NCBI GenBank assembly: GCA_964593455.1
Contig: CAZQHK010000007.1
Coordinates: 62,001 to 126,000, forward strand
From: CAZQHK01 sp964593455
GTDB lineage: Bacteria > Muiribacteriota > CAYSPT01
Reading direction: 5' to 3'
Length of the DNA: 64,000 bases
The translations under genes and the position numbers were made by a program. The notes beneath the pieces were generated by a model. It had not been told where the DNA came from and did not search any database. It saw only the letters and a program-made list of their open reading frames with translations. This document shows positions 44,554 through 52,555 of the stretch, piece after piece. Numbering within the stretch: the stretch's first letter is position 1; each line of letters starts with the position of its first letter.

Positions 44554-44569
44554 TAACCTTACTTTCTGC

Positions 44570-44950
44570 CTATTTTTTGTTAATCAACTCATCCAACAAC
44601 TCTTCGAATTCGTCAATTTTTTCATTTTCGATTGGTTTTCTAAAGAAAGCATCAGCTTCAAGACTCATCCTGCCCATATCTTCTGACTCCAGTATTCCTG
44701 AAATAGCTATTATTTTTACGTCATCAAAACCTTTGCTACGGATCTTTTTGCAGATCTGCCAGCCGGGCATCTCGTGGATAATCATGTCGACTATGGCCAC
44801 GTCAGGCGGTTCTATCCTGAGCGCGTTGAAGAATTCTTTGACAGAAGTGTATCCGTGCACGTTATGACCTCGTAATCCGAGAACCGTTTCGAGGAATTTA
44901 ACAAAATCCTCATCGTCGTCCATGATCAAAATGGAATATTTTCGGTCCAT
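44570..44950 (-). CDS. single-domain response regulator (CheY-like)
   Basis: A 126-residue receiver domain with no output domain. The acidic pocket is ILIMDDDEDFV, the phospho-acceptor Asp is in DVAIVDMIIHEMPG, the Thr/Ser switch is IIAISG and the Lys is in ADAFFRKPIEN. ATG at 44950 behind AGGAGG at five bases; a longer frame exists without a ribosome-binding site. Its C-terminal segment LEADAFFRKP closely resembles the foreign tail of the chimera at 27657-28352. The cognate kinase is not adjacent. Confidence 0.92.
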   Translation of the reverse strand: MDRKYSILIMDDDEDFVKFLETVLGLRGHNVHGYTSVKEFFNALRIEPPDVAIVDMIIHEMPGWQICKKIRSKGFDDVKIIAISGILESEDMGRMSLEADAFFRKPIENEKIDEFEELLDELINKK

Positions 44951-45028
44951 TTTTTCCTCCTGTCCCTGATCTCTCGAAAATAACTTTCCCGTTATAATTG
45001 ACATGCAGACAGAGATTGCTAATGTACT

Positions 45029-45057
45029 ACTATAATAACTATAGATAACATTGTCAA
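45029..45057 (-). promoter_or_regulatory. sigma70 promoter of the response-regulator operon
   Basis: The minus strand reads TTGACA, a 17-base spacer and TATAGT, about 80 bases before the response regulator ATG. Confidence 0.75.
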
Positions 45058-45226
45058 AATTTAGACGTTTGAGATTTGCATGATTTTCAATGTATTATGA
45101 TGTTACTATACAAGCTAATACTTGTGATTATCCTTCTGAACAATGAAAAACAAGACTATGGTATAAGACTTTTATATTTTTTTTGTGTTAAACTACAAAT
45201 TACGCGCCGGCGAGGAAGTGACGAAA

Positions 45227-45733
45227 ATGATTAAAAATATCTTTAACATGCTGGAGTTCCTGGAAAACGATCTCGCGGACACTTATGCGTATCTCAAGGG
45301 GAAATCAAAGTTTCCATTGCTCTCCGCGGTGTACAACTACATGATTGAGCATTCCCGGGAGCACGCCCGGGAGATCAAGCTGCTGAACCAAGAACTGGAC
45401 ACGACCACGCTTAACGAAGAAAAGGTGTTTGCCTTTCAGAGCAAGATAAAAAACCGGTTGATCGACCGTATGAGTCAGCATACAGACGAGATCTATGCCA
45501 CTAAAGATATGGCTAACTCCGAGGAACTCTTGGGAGCGTTGTATACTCACCTGGCCAAGCAGTTCAGGAAGATCGCCAAATACTATAACGGAGTAGCCAA
45601 CGATCTGGACGGCCTGGCGGAGGATGAGTATGATCACCGGGACCAGTTGATTAAGGAGCTCGGCAAGATAAAGGACATTAGTAAAATAAAGAAGATAAAA
45701 AGTGAAACGGACAAAAAGAGCACGACTACTTGA
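45227..45733 (+). CDS. ferritin-like/rubrerythrin-type helical protein
   Basis: A 168-residue all-helical protein. Paired acidic and His residues occur in the spacing of di-iron helices: LEFLENDLADTYAYL, MIEHSREHAREI, ANSEELLGALYTHL and LAEDEYDHRDQLI. These suggest a ferritin-like four-helix bundle, but no exact family match can be claimed. The tail is Lys-rich. ATG at 45227 behind GAGGAAGTGA. It precedes the DNPH1-like gene by 21 bp. Confidence 0.6.
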   Translation: MIKNIFNMLEFLENDLADTYAYLKGKSKFPLLSAVYNYMIEHSREHAREIKLLNQELDTTTLNEEKVFAFQSKIKNRLIDRMSQHTDEIYATKDMANSEELLGALYTHLAKQFRKIAKYYNGVANDLDGLAEDEYDHRDQLIKELGKIKDISKIKKIKSETDKKSTTT

Positions 45734-45754
45734 ACCGTCAGAAGGAGCTGCCCA

Positions 45755-46171
45755 ATGAAGATCTACTTCGCCGGGTCTATACGGGCCGGCCGGCAGGACC
45801 AGGCGCTTTATCTGGAGCTCATCGGCTTACTGGCGAAGTACGGGACGGTCCTCACCGAACACGTGGGCGATCCCCGGGTCACCGCCTCTAATGACATTGA
45901 ACCCGATGACACGCGTATCTATAAGCGGGACATGTCCTGGCTTAAGGAGTCAGACGTAGTCGTAGCAGAAGTCACTATTCCCAGCCTGGGCGTGGGCTAC
46001 GAGATTGCCATGGCGGAGAACTGGGAAAAACCGGTCCTGTGTCTCTTCCGGCCAAACGCGGGCAAACATCTCTCGGCCATGCTGACCGGTAATCCACAGC
46101 TGGTAATTAAAGAATATGCCGGTGTCGAAGACGCCAGGACAATACTGGCAGACTTTTTTCAAACGCTTTAG
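45755..46171 (+). CDS. 2'-deoxynucleoside 5'-phosphate N-hydrolase (DNPH1/Rcl)-like
   Basis: A 138-residue protein of the nucleoside deoxyribosyltransferase fold. KIYFAGSIRAGRQDQALY at the start is the Rcl/DNPH1 signature for binding the 5'-phosphate. VLTEHVGDP and the C-terminal WLKESDVVVAEVTIPSLGVG with the catalytic Glu in YEIAMAE follow. It should hydrolyse the N-glycosidic bond of deoxynucleoside monophosphates, cleaning nucleotide pools. GAAGGAG precedes the ATG. Confidence 0.85.
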   Translation: MKIYFAGSIRAGRQDQALYLELIGLLAKYGTVLTEHVGDPRVTASNDIEPDDTRIYKRDMSWLKESDVVVAEVTIPSLGVGYEIAMAENWEKPVLCLFRPNAGKHLSAMLTGNPQLVIKEYAGVEDARTILADFFQTL

Positions 46172-46176
46172 TCAAC

Positions 46177-46206
46177 TTCCTCCAAATCTCCAACCTCACT
46201 TACTCG
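46177..46206 (+). repeat. fragment of dispersed repeat family B
   Basis: CTCCAAATCTCCAACCTCAC followed by TTACT resembles the start of the family B unit at 61.98 kb (CTCCAAAATCTCCAACCTTA). Only about 30 bases match. Confidence 0.5.
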
Positions 46207-46308
46207 AGAGTTGTGTTGGTCCAAACGGTATCTTTGGTTTATAGTGTAAATACCGGTATTTTTTTTAAGGTCTCTGAATACCCGTTTTGATAGGGGAAGT
46301 GACAATAC

Positions 46309-46818
46309 ATGATTACCGCCGAACGTATCAAGTATTTGCTCAATCTCCAGCCGCTTCCCGTAGAAGGCGGATTTTTTGCCGAGATGTATCGCTCAGAAGA
46401 AGTACTCCCTGACGTGGTCCTGCCTGACAGGTATATCGGGGAGCGTCCATTCTCCACCGCCATCTACTACTTGCTCGAACCGGAGACCTGCTCGGTCATA
46501 CACCGGCTCACCTCGGACGAGATCTACCATTTCTACCTGGGAGATCCGGTTGAGATGCTGCTGCTTTATCCGGACGGAACCGGAGAGGTAAAGGTGATCG
46601 GGACCGACCTGGAACACGGAATATATCCCCAGTTAGTGGTGCCCCGGGGGGTGTGGCAGGGTGCACATCTTATCCCGGGGGGAAAGTTTGCTTTCATGGG
46701 TACAACCGTCGCTCCCGGGTTCGATCATCACGATTTCGAACTCGGCCACCGGATCGAGCTGCTGGAAACCTACCCGGCCAATGACTTCGGACACCTGATA
46801 GTCGAACTCACGAGATAG
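46309..46818 (+). CDS. cupin_5 (DUF985) domain protein
   Basis: A 169-residue single-domain cupin. The family pattern is strong: LNLQPLPVEGGFFAEMYRSE at the start, TAIYYLLEPETCSVIHRLTS, DEIYHFYLGDPVEMLLLYPD, then VPRGVWQGAHLIPGGKFAFM and GTTVAPGFDHHDFELG. His residues in HRL, YHFY and HHD could bind a metal. Function of DUF985 proteins is largely unknown. AGGGGAAG lies upstream of the ATG. Confidence 0.88.
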   Translation: MITAERIKYLLNLQPLPVEGGFFAEMYRSEEVLPDVVLPDRYIGERPFSTAIYYLLEPETCSVIHRLTSDEIYHFYLGDPVEMLLLYPDGTGEVKVIGTDLEHGIYPQLVVPRGVWQGAHLIPGGKFAFMGTTVAPGFDHHDFELGHRIELLETYPANDFGHLIVELTR

Positions 46819-46845
46819 GATTTAATGTGCCTTGGGAGACGGGAC

Positions 46846-47910
46846 CTAGATTATGGCCACCAGGTTCAGCAGGAACAGCAGGAGGGCAGCGAAATAGCCG
46901 GCGAAGACATCATAGAAAAGCCTGTTTCCCTGAAGGTGAGGAGTGTATTTGTAGAGCGAGTAGGTAGCGGCGTTCTTAACGGAAACCCGGCGACCGTCGA
47001 TTCGCATGGAGACGGGACCGTTTTCCCGAATAGTTTGGCGCCCTTTCAGGTAGTGGGTTTTCATCGTTGAGGCGGCGTACGAGATCTGTTTTCTCAATCC
47101 CTTGTACCTGGTATTCCAGTTGCCGCCGTCGTAACACCCGACTCCGAAAGCCCAATCGAGCTGGCGCTGAGTGGCGTTTCTCTTCGATACCAGTCCCTGC
47201 TCCGTCTGCAGACGGGCCAGCATGATCTTCGGACTGATACCGTATTTGCGGCAGGCATCGTAGATGAGCTGAGAGGGCTGCTCCCCCCGATATGGTTTGG
47301 CCAGCGCCGAACCCTTGCGTTCGAGAAACGACTGGATCTCACGCTTACTCATCGAATTTACATCGGTGAACAAGGTATCGCTCATGATGTGTTCATAAGA
47401 AAAATCGCCAATCTTTTCTTCTTCGGGTGGTTCCCAGGGGCGCTCTGACGGAGGCGATATATCACGCTCGAACGTGTCGACATACTTCTCGCTGACCCAG
47501 GCTTCGTCACCCTGATAATCAACCAGGTACCAGCCTTTCTTTTCGTCGAGGATCGTTATCTTCGCGCCATTTTGGAAATACCCGGTTCGATCGTAATCCA
47601 CTCCTGGTCCTGTTCTGACATTGAGACCGCTGGGAGCATTCACCCATCCCGGGCGAGGATCGGGCCGGCCGCCGAACAGAGAGCCGAACAGAGAGTGGAA
47701 GAAATTGCCGATTCCTTCTTTGAACCTGGTCCACCATGTTTTTTGAACCGGCTTCGAGGAAGGCGCGGGCGCCGATTCAGTGGTGCGCGGCCCCTGGATC
47801 ACCTGTTCCATTTCATCAGCGGTAGCAATGGTTCCCGATCCTACCCAGACAGCTGTGATAACCATAGCCGTCAGCAGCACCAGTATCCCTGTCCTCGATA
47901 ATGTAGACAT
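46846..47910 (-). CDS. secreted SH3b-domain protein with lysozyme-fold (glucosaminidase-like) C-terminus
   Basis: A 354-residue exported protein. The signal peptide or anchor covers about 1-30 (TGILVLLTAMVITAVWVGSG). An SH3b domain lies at about 105-165 (GLNVRTGPGVDYDRTGYFQN, GWYLVDYQGDEAWVSEKYVD). The C-terminal part (about 220-330) has QLIYDACRKYGISPKIMLAR and LQTEQGLVSKRNATQRQLDW, a lysozyme-fold pattern with a likely catalytic Glu. A cell-wall hydrolase is inferred. The final helix FAGYFAALLLFLLNLVAII is hydrophobic, so it may be membrane-anchored at the C-terminus. ATG at 47910 behind GGAG. Confidence 0.75.
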   Translation of the reverse strand: MSTLSRTGILVLLTAMVITAVWVGSGTIATADEMEQVIQGPRTTESAPAPSSKPVQKTWWTRFKEGIGNFFHSLFGSLFGGRPDPRPGWVNAPSGLNVRTGPGVDYDRTGYFQNGAKITILDEKKGWYLVDYQGDEAWVSEKYVDTFERDISPPSERPWEPPEEEKIGDFSYEHIMSDTLFTDVNSMSKREIQSFLERKGSALAKPYRGEQPSQLIYDACRKYGISPKIMLARLQTEQGLVSKRNATQRQLDWAFGVGCYDGGNWNTRYKGLRKQISYAASTMKTHYLKGRQTIRENGPVSMRIDGRRVSVKNAATYSLYKYTPHLQGNRLFYDVFAGYFAALLLFLLNLVAII

Positions 47911-47965
47911 AACAACTCCATTCTTCACTGAATAATAGTAGCTCTCCAGGTTGTTTGTTACAGTT

Positions 47966-47982
47966 TGGCATGAAATTAGCTT
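47966..47982 (+). promoter_or_regulatory. candidate sigma54-type promoter before a 47-codon gene
   Basis: TGGCATGAAATTAGCTT has GG and GC ten bases apart, as in -24/-12 promoters, with two departures from consensus. The expected start is near 47992, and a strong ribosome-binding site follows at 48014-48023. Confidence 0.4.
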
Positions 47983-48027
47983 TAAATCAACGCAGTGATG
48001 CAAAAAAAGCTTTGAGGAGGAAGCACC

Positions 48028-48171
48028 ATGGTCCCGTTAAAAGATATTTTGATCGATGTACTCGATGAACTTTTCATGGACATTACCCCGGAGAGCGCCC
48101 AGCGCGATATCGAGGATCTCCTGAAGATGCGGCCTTCCGATCCCGATTATCATCTCTATTTCTCATTATGA
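48028..48171 (+). CDS. small hypothetical protein (47 codons), possibly the start of a decayed gene
   Basis: ATG at 48028 is preceded by GAGGAGGA with ideal spacing. The 47-residue product is acidic and helical (KDILIDVLDELFMDITPESA, QRDIEDLLKMRPSDPDYH) and ends in YFSL. I do not recognise it. Its stop codon falls inside the first of two operator-like palindromes, and a multi-hairpin region follows at once, so the original gene may have been cut by insertion. It is divergent from the SH3b protein gene. Confidence 0.5.
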   Translation: MVPLKDILIDVLDELFMDITPESAQRDIEDLLKMRPSDPDYHLYFSL

Positions 48172-48194
48172 GAACCAATTTCTCAATGTGAGAC
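48160..48194. promoter_or_regulatory. paired palindromes with 20-bp centre spacing
   Basis: TTCTCATTATGAGAA (48160-48174) is a perfect palindrome and TTCTCAATGTGAGAC (48180-48194) a near-perfect one. Their centres are 20 bp apart, two helical turns, so two dimers would bind on the same face. No downstream promoter is obvious. Confidence 0.55.
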
Positions 48195-48252
48195 ACACAA
48201 ACAGATGCCAGATGTTTCCCATATGGGTTTTCCGATGATTCTCGCAAGGAAC

Positions 48253-48415
48253 GTAGGCTCCCGAGGCGGCCATGAATGGCCGGTCCGGGAGAGACCCTAC
48301 CGCCCTTTGTGAAACGGAAGAGATTGTAGATAGGAAGCCGTGACTGTTTTGCAGGAAGCAAAACAGGACGTCACGCAGTGACGCCCGTAGGGTACGAAGC
48401 CAGGATGGCTTCGTA
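48253..48415. other. array of four hairpins, unexplained
   Basis: Four stem-loops lie in about 160 bp. H1 48253-48300: GTAGG...CCTAC outer, CCCG...CGGG middle, CGGCCAT-GA-ATGGCCG tip. H2 48344-48366: CTGTTTTGC-AGGAA-GCAAAACAG. H3 48369-48383: CGTCAC-GCA-GTGACG. H4 48393-48415: TACGAAGCC-AGGAT-GGCTTCGTA. The loops of H2 and H4 share AGGA. A CGTGA before H2 can pair instead with the TCACG that forms H3, so alternative folds exist. No protein is encoded and no T-run follows. Confidence 0.7.
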
Positions 48416-48487
48416 TGATGCGGTTCCTGGAGAGAGTTATCGGAGACCCCCCTGGGGAACAATCCAGATTATTTCTTCGACAGACTC

Positions 48488-49275
48488 CTAGGCTTTGGAG
48501 AGGAACTCCATCACAGTCGCGGCAAACGTGCCGGGATTTTCCATGTGTACCGCGTGCGCTGAGCCGGAGAGAGATACCAGGGGAAGCGCACGGGGAATCT
48601 CCCGACAGAGCATCTCCACATCTCCCGGACGGGCCAGAATATCTTTTTCTCCCACCAAAACCAGCGTTTTAGCCGTTATGTTCCTTAACCGCTCCCGGGT
48701 GTCGTGACCGTTTACGGCCTCGATCTGGTGCCTCAGCCCGGCCAGGGACTGCGGATGTGGATCGTCCACAGCATAGTGAAGAACCGCTCCGATGAACTCC
48801 GTGTTGTCGAACCGTTCGGGAGTGAGAATCCAGAACAGGAAGTTTCGAAATCCATCCCCCGTTCCCGCTGTTCGAACATGTTGTGAAACAGCCTTTTATT
48901 CCGCTCGGAGGTCGCGGCCGCCGTACTGGCCAATACCAGTTTATCCACGCGACCAGGATAATTGATAGCCAGTTCCTGGGCGATGTACCCTCCCATGGAA
49001 TGCCCGATAATGTGAGCTTGTTCAATGTTCAAGATGTCGAGTAGACGGACCGTGTCATCAGCCATCTGCCGTATGGTGAACGACGTATCTGGTGTCCGGG
49101 TGCGACCAGACCCCCGATTATCTAAAACCACTGTTTTAAACGAGGATGAAAACCGATCCAGAAGAGGATGCCAGCTCCGGCTGTCCGCGGTCATACCGGC
49201 GATAAGTACCAGCGACGGTCCGGTACCGCAAATTTCGTAATACAATGATAATTTATCGATTTCGGCGTACGGCAT
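48488..49275 (-). pseudogene. alpha/beta hydrolase split by a one-base frameshift
   Basis: The gene would encode about 262 residues. The N-terminal part (49275 to about 48850) has the strand MPYAEIDKLSLYYEICGTGP, oxyanion region VLIAGMTADSRSW, VVLDNRGSGRT and the nucleophile elbow IIGHSMGGYIAQE. The frame then fails after RERGMDFE. Shifting one base restores NFLFWILTPERFDNTEFIGA, then VDDPHPQSLAGLRHQIEAV and the C-terminal part with the catalytic Asp in LVGEKDILARP and His in GSAHAVHMENP. One missing base beside 48847 (a C in the coding strand) explains everything. All three catalytic residues survive, so this is either a very recent mutation or a sequencing error. Confidence 0.85.
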
Positions 49276-49293
49276 CGAAGGTTTGCGCGATTT

Positions 49294-50067
49294 TCATTTG
49301 AAGAGTCCCTTCAGGAGATTCTTGGCGCCGGTCCCCAGTTTTTCTTCCAGTTTGCTCTGAATATCTCCCTGGAGCTTATCCTTGAGAGCCCCTTCAAGCA
49401 CTTTACGGGTAACCAGGGTCATGACCTCTTTGCTGAACGCGACCATAACCTTCTTGCTGATCTCTTCCGCGGTGGCTCCGCTGCTGCCGCCCAGATCGGT
49501 CAAGTTAACCGGAGGGATCTCAACGGTTTGTTTCTTCACTCCCATAGCGGAAGCGTCGGCTTCTATCTGGCCGTTGCGGAACGTAAATTTACGAATGATG
49601 AATCTCTTTTCCGCTTTCGATTCGGATGTATCAAAAGTCTGCTTAATGGCTCTTTCAACGTTTTTCTGGATAATCTCGATATTCTTATCGAGCTTACCGT
49701 TTACCTCGAAAAGTACCTTTGGCGAGTCTACTAATACCTCATCGATCACAATCGGAACCTTGGTCACGCTTTTGACGTCGATATCCAGCGTGATTGTGCC
49801 CAGGGTGAAAGCTTTTCCACCAGAAAATCCTTCTGGGTTGGCAATAGTCAGCCCGTTGAAAGTGCCGCGGCCTTTAGCTAGAGATATGTCAACCTTTTCC
49901 ACCTCGACCTTGGTCCCGGTCATCTGTGATCCATACGTTTCAATTCCGTCTTTAACCATCGGGTTTATCTGCTTGAACAGGTAAAAAACCACCCCGCCCG
50001 CGATAACGGCGATAACCAACACCACCACGATCAAACCAACTACAAATCCTCCCCGTTCCTGTTGCAT
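49294..50067 (-). CDS. AsmA-like envelope protein
   Basis: A 257-residue protein with one N-terminal membrane helix (GFVVGLIVVVLVIAVIAGGV). The rest follows the AsmA/DUF748 pattern: GIETYGSQMTGTKVEVEKVD, ISLAKGRGTFNGLTIANPEG, and VTKVPIVIDEVLVDSPKVLF. The C-terminus is amphipathic helical. Short relatives of AsmA are thought to act in outer-membrane lipid or protein homeostasis. ATG at 50067 after GAGGAGG at seven bases; a longer frame adds ten codons without support. It is on the same strand as the broken hydrolase gene 18 bp downstream. Confidence 0.8.
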   Translation of the reverse strand: MQQERGGFVVGLIVVVLVIAVIAGGVVFYLFKQINPMVKDGIETYGSQMTGTKVEVEKVDISLAKGRGTFNGLTIANPEGFSGGKAFTLGTITLDIDVKSVTKVPIVIDEVLVDSPKVLFEVNGKLDKNIEIIQKNVERAIKQTFDTSESKAEKRFIIRKFTFRNGQIEADASAMGVKKQTVEIPPVNLTDLGGSSGATAEEISKKVMVAFSKEVMTLVTRKVLEGALKDKLQGDIQSKLEEKLGTGAKNLLKGLFK

Positions 50068-50221
50068 AACACGCCCTCCTCTTCTGACTCTTTTCAACTG
50101 GCTAAGAAGATTCGTAAATTATTATAGGTTAAGTGTATCACTTCTCTTTATGCATATCCAGCTACCAAGCAGGGTAAATGCCGGTAGAATATCTTAGAAG
50201 AATTCTGATACACTATACGGT

Positions 50222-50269
50222 GACCGAAGCAGAACACATTGCAGTACTGTTTTCGATTCAGCTTCGGTC
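50222..50269 (+). other. long stem-loop in the leader of the serine hydrolase gene
   Basis: GACCGAAGC (50222-50230) and GCTTCGGTC (50261-50269) are a perfect 9-bp inverted repeat around a 30-base loop containing CAGTACTG. It lies 64 bp before the ATG of the next gene, so an RNA leader structure or an operator is possible. Confidence 0.5.
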
Positions 50270-50332
50270 TTTCACGGCCGCACTACGCATGGCGAGAGAC
50301 ACGAAATAACACCGGTCAGGGAGTGCATAAAA

Positions 50333-51328
50333 ATGATAATTGAAATTGACGATAAGCCTGTTTCCAGAATTGACGACTACCTTAATCAGCTGGTCGCCCG
50401 TCACGAGTTCTGCGGCTCGGTGATCATTGCCCGACCCGATGGGCTCCAGATTAAAAAGGGCTACGGAATGGCCAATTTCGAACTCGATGTTCCCAACCGG
50501 CCTTTCACCAGGTTCAGGATAGCGTCGTTAACCAAGCCGTTTACCGCCACCGCCATTATGTTGCTGCAGGAACGAGGCGCACTCGAGTTGAGTGACCGCA
50601 TCAACCGCTTCATTCCCGATTACCAACAAGGCAGCCGTATTACTATTGGCCACCTATTGAACCATACTGCCGGCGTGCCCAATATTTCCGATTCTGCGGA
50701 CTATTCGATTCTCTTAAAACTTCCCTGTTCCCGTGAATTACTTATCAAGCGCATCATCGATCGTCCACTGGAATTTGCGCCGGGAGAACAATACAACTAC
50801 AGCAACTCCGGGTACATACTCCTGGGACACATTATCGAGCTCGTGTCCGGTCAGTCATACGGGTATTTCCTCTGGAAGAACATCTTCGAGCCGCTTCAGA
50901 TGAATAACACCTGTCTCGATTACTCCAGGCCGATCCTGCCGTCCCGCGCATCGGGATACCGGTTCGAAAACGGACGTTTGGTCAATGCCGACTACATCAA
51001 TATGGAATACAGCTTCAGCTCCGGCGGCCTATGTTCAACGGTAGAAGATCTCTTCCGGTGGGACCGGGCGCTTTACACCGACCGGGTACTTTCTTCGGCT
51101 CTACTCAACGAGATGTTTACACCCGGACTGGGCAACTACGGGCTGGGCTGGGCTGTTTATGAACTCTTCGGCCGTCAGGTGGTAACTCACAGTGGTGGCC
51201 TCAACGGGTTTACCAGTCACCTGGCACGGTTTGTTGACGACGGTGTGTGTATAATTATCCTGAGCAACTTCCAGCACACCGAGATCAACCGGATCGGATA
51301 CGACCTGGCAACCATACTTTTCGAATAA
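50333..51328 (+). CDS. serine hydrolase of the beta-lactamase/penicillin-binding (class C-like) family
   Basis: A 331-residue protein without a signal peptide, so probably cytoplasmic. Catalytic motifs are the SxxK in FRIASLTKPFTATAIM (Ser 65, Lys 68), the YxN equivalent in YNYSNSGYILLGHIIE, and the third motif THSGGLNGF. WAVYELFGRQVV precedes the last motif. Family members are esterases, peptidases or D-aminopeptidases; resistance activity should not be assumed. It is convergent with the cupin gene 11 bp away. Confidence 0.88.
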   Translation: MIIEIDDKPVSRIDDYLNQLVARHEFCGSVIIARPDGLQIKKGYGMANFELDVPNRPFTRFRIASLTKPFTATAIMLLQERGALELSDRINRFIPDYQQGSRITIGHLLNHTAGVPNISDSADYSILLKLPCSRELLIKRIIDRPLEFAPGEQYNYSNSGYILLGHIIELVSGQSYGYFLWKNIFEPLQMNNTCLDYSRPILPSRASGYRFENGRLVNADYINMEYSFSSGGLCSTVEDLFRWDRALYTDRVLSSALLNEMFTPGLGNYGLGWAVYELFGRQVVTHSGGLNGFTSHLARFVDDGVCIIILSNFQHTEINRIGYDLATILFE

Positions 51329-51339
51329 GAATAATCTTA

Positions 51340-51612
51340 TTACTCGAAGTTGTAGTGTTTCCGGATGTCTTTCGTAATCTTCCAGCAGCAGGACATACCG
51401 CTGGGAAAAGTGACCAGGTCCCCGGCTTCGATCTCCACCGGTTCGCCACCATCGGGTGTGACGATTACATGCCCTTCGAGTATGTAACAGGTCTCCGCTG
51501 AACTATAATGCCAAGGGAACTCCGAAGCTTCTTTTTCCCAGATAGGCCAGCCGTCGACTCCCAGTCGGTCCAGTTTCTCTTTACTCGGGTTTTTATCAAT
51601 CTTGATCTCCAT
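51340..51612 (-). CDS. small cupin (DUF861/cupin_3) protein
   Basis: A 90-residue single cupin barrel. SAETCYILEGHVIVTPDGGE and DLVTFPSGMSCCWKITKDIR are the two cupin motifs; WHYSS holds the first likely metal ligand and the usual His pair is only partly kept. Proteins of this size are related to ureidoglycolate lyase-type and ethanolamine utilisation cupins, but no activity can be assigned. It ends 11 bp from the serine hydrolase gene and lies just downstream of the MBL-fold gene. Confidence 0.8.
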   Translation of the reverse strand: MEIKIDKNPSKEKLDRLGVDGWPIWEKEASEFPWHYSSAETCYILEGHVIVTPDGGEPVEIEAGDLVTFPSGMSCCWKITKDIRKHYNFE

Positions 51613-51630
51613 ATTTACCCCCCTTTACGG

Positions 51631-52548
51631 TTATTCCTGAACCAGAGACCGGTACAAAAGTTCCGTAAACCGGGTGGGGTTTAAGAATCCTTTCCCCCAG
51701 TTCTCGTCATATTCTTTCGTCGGGGCCGCAGTGATAATTTCCTCAAGCGGCTTGCCGGCTTCGATCAGCTGCTCGACGGATGCAGTCGTTTTTTCCAGCA
51801 TGGTAACAAACAATTCCAGCTCGGCTTTGTTCGCGACCGGTCCATGTCCCGGAATGACCGTGGTGGCCTCGTCTATCATCGGTAAAACCCGCCGAATGGC
51901 GGCTACCATAGATTTAGCAGAACCACCTGAAGAATAGTCAATGAACGGATACATTCCGGCAAAGTAAAGGTCGCCCATGTGAACGACATTGGCGTTTTTG
52001 AAGAATACCACGGCGTCCCCGTCGGTGTGCGCGGGCCCCGGGTGAAATAAGGACACTTCGTCGTCGTTAAAATAAAGAGTCATAGACCGGTCGAAAACAA
52101 TCCTGGCTAGGGCGGCAGGATGGGCCGGCGGATAGGTTTTACCGAAGAAATCGTTATGTTGTTCCGTGCTCATCCGCTGCCTGACATTTTCGTGGGCAAT
52201 TAGCGCAGCCCCGGATAAATGAATTTTTTTGTTCCCCGTGACGTGATCAAAATGCCAGTGAGTGTTGATCAAAATCCGAAGCGGCCGGTCCGTAGATTCC
52301 GCAACCGAGGCCAGCAGGTTATCGGCCAGTATAGAATTTTTGGAATCAATCAAGAGCACACCATCATCTCCGGTAAAAAACACGGAATTGCCCAGACCGA
52401 GTTTGTCGGTGACAAAATAGATAGAATCGGTTATTTTTTCAAGAGAGAGGTCATATTGTGCATCGTCGGCCGAAAGCGCCCCCGAGACAATAATCACGAA
52501 CATTAAAAAGCAAAACGCCGGGACCACATTTCTCATTTTTCCTGGCAT
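51631..52548 (-). CDS. secreted metallo-beta-lactamase-fold hydrolase
   Basis: A 305-residue protein with a signal peptide (about 1-25, VVPAFCFLMFVIIVSGALSA). The metal-binding HxHxDH motif is in LINTHWHFDHVTGN near 98-103. LYFNDDEVSLFHPGPAHTDG and NVVHMGDLYFAGMYPFIDYS supply the third His and bridging Asp, and the last His is in TTVIPGHGPVANKAEL. The pattern resembles periplasmic cyclase or lactonase-like MBL proteins. Substrate unknown. It is followed by a cupin gene 18 bp downstream. Confidence 0.88.
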   Translation of the reverse strand: MPGKMRNVVPAFCFLMFVIIVSGALSADDAQYDLSLEKITDSIYFVTDKLGLGNSVFFTGDDGVLLIDSKNSILADNLLASVAESTDRPLRILINTHWHFDHVTGNKKIHLSGAALIAHENVRQRMSTEQHNDFFGKTYPPAHPAALARIVFDRSMTLYFNDDEVSLFHPGPAHTDGDAVVFFKNANVVHMGDLYFAGMYPFIDYSSGGSAKSMVAAIRRVLPMIDEATTVIPGHGPVANKAELELFVTMLEKTTASVEQLIEAGKPLEEIITAAPTKEYDENWGKGFLNPTRFTELLYRSLVQE

Positions 52549-52555
52549 CTTTTCC

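Noticed and set aside
48253..48415. Retron-type ncRNA or group II intron for the hairpin array
   Set aside because: No reverse transcriptase gene nearby and no intron domain V-like motif.
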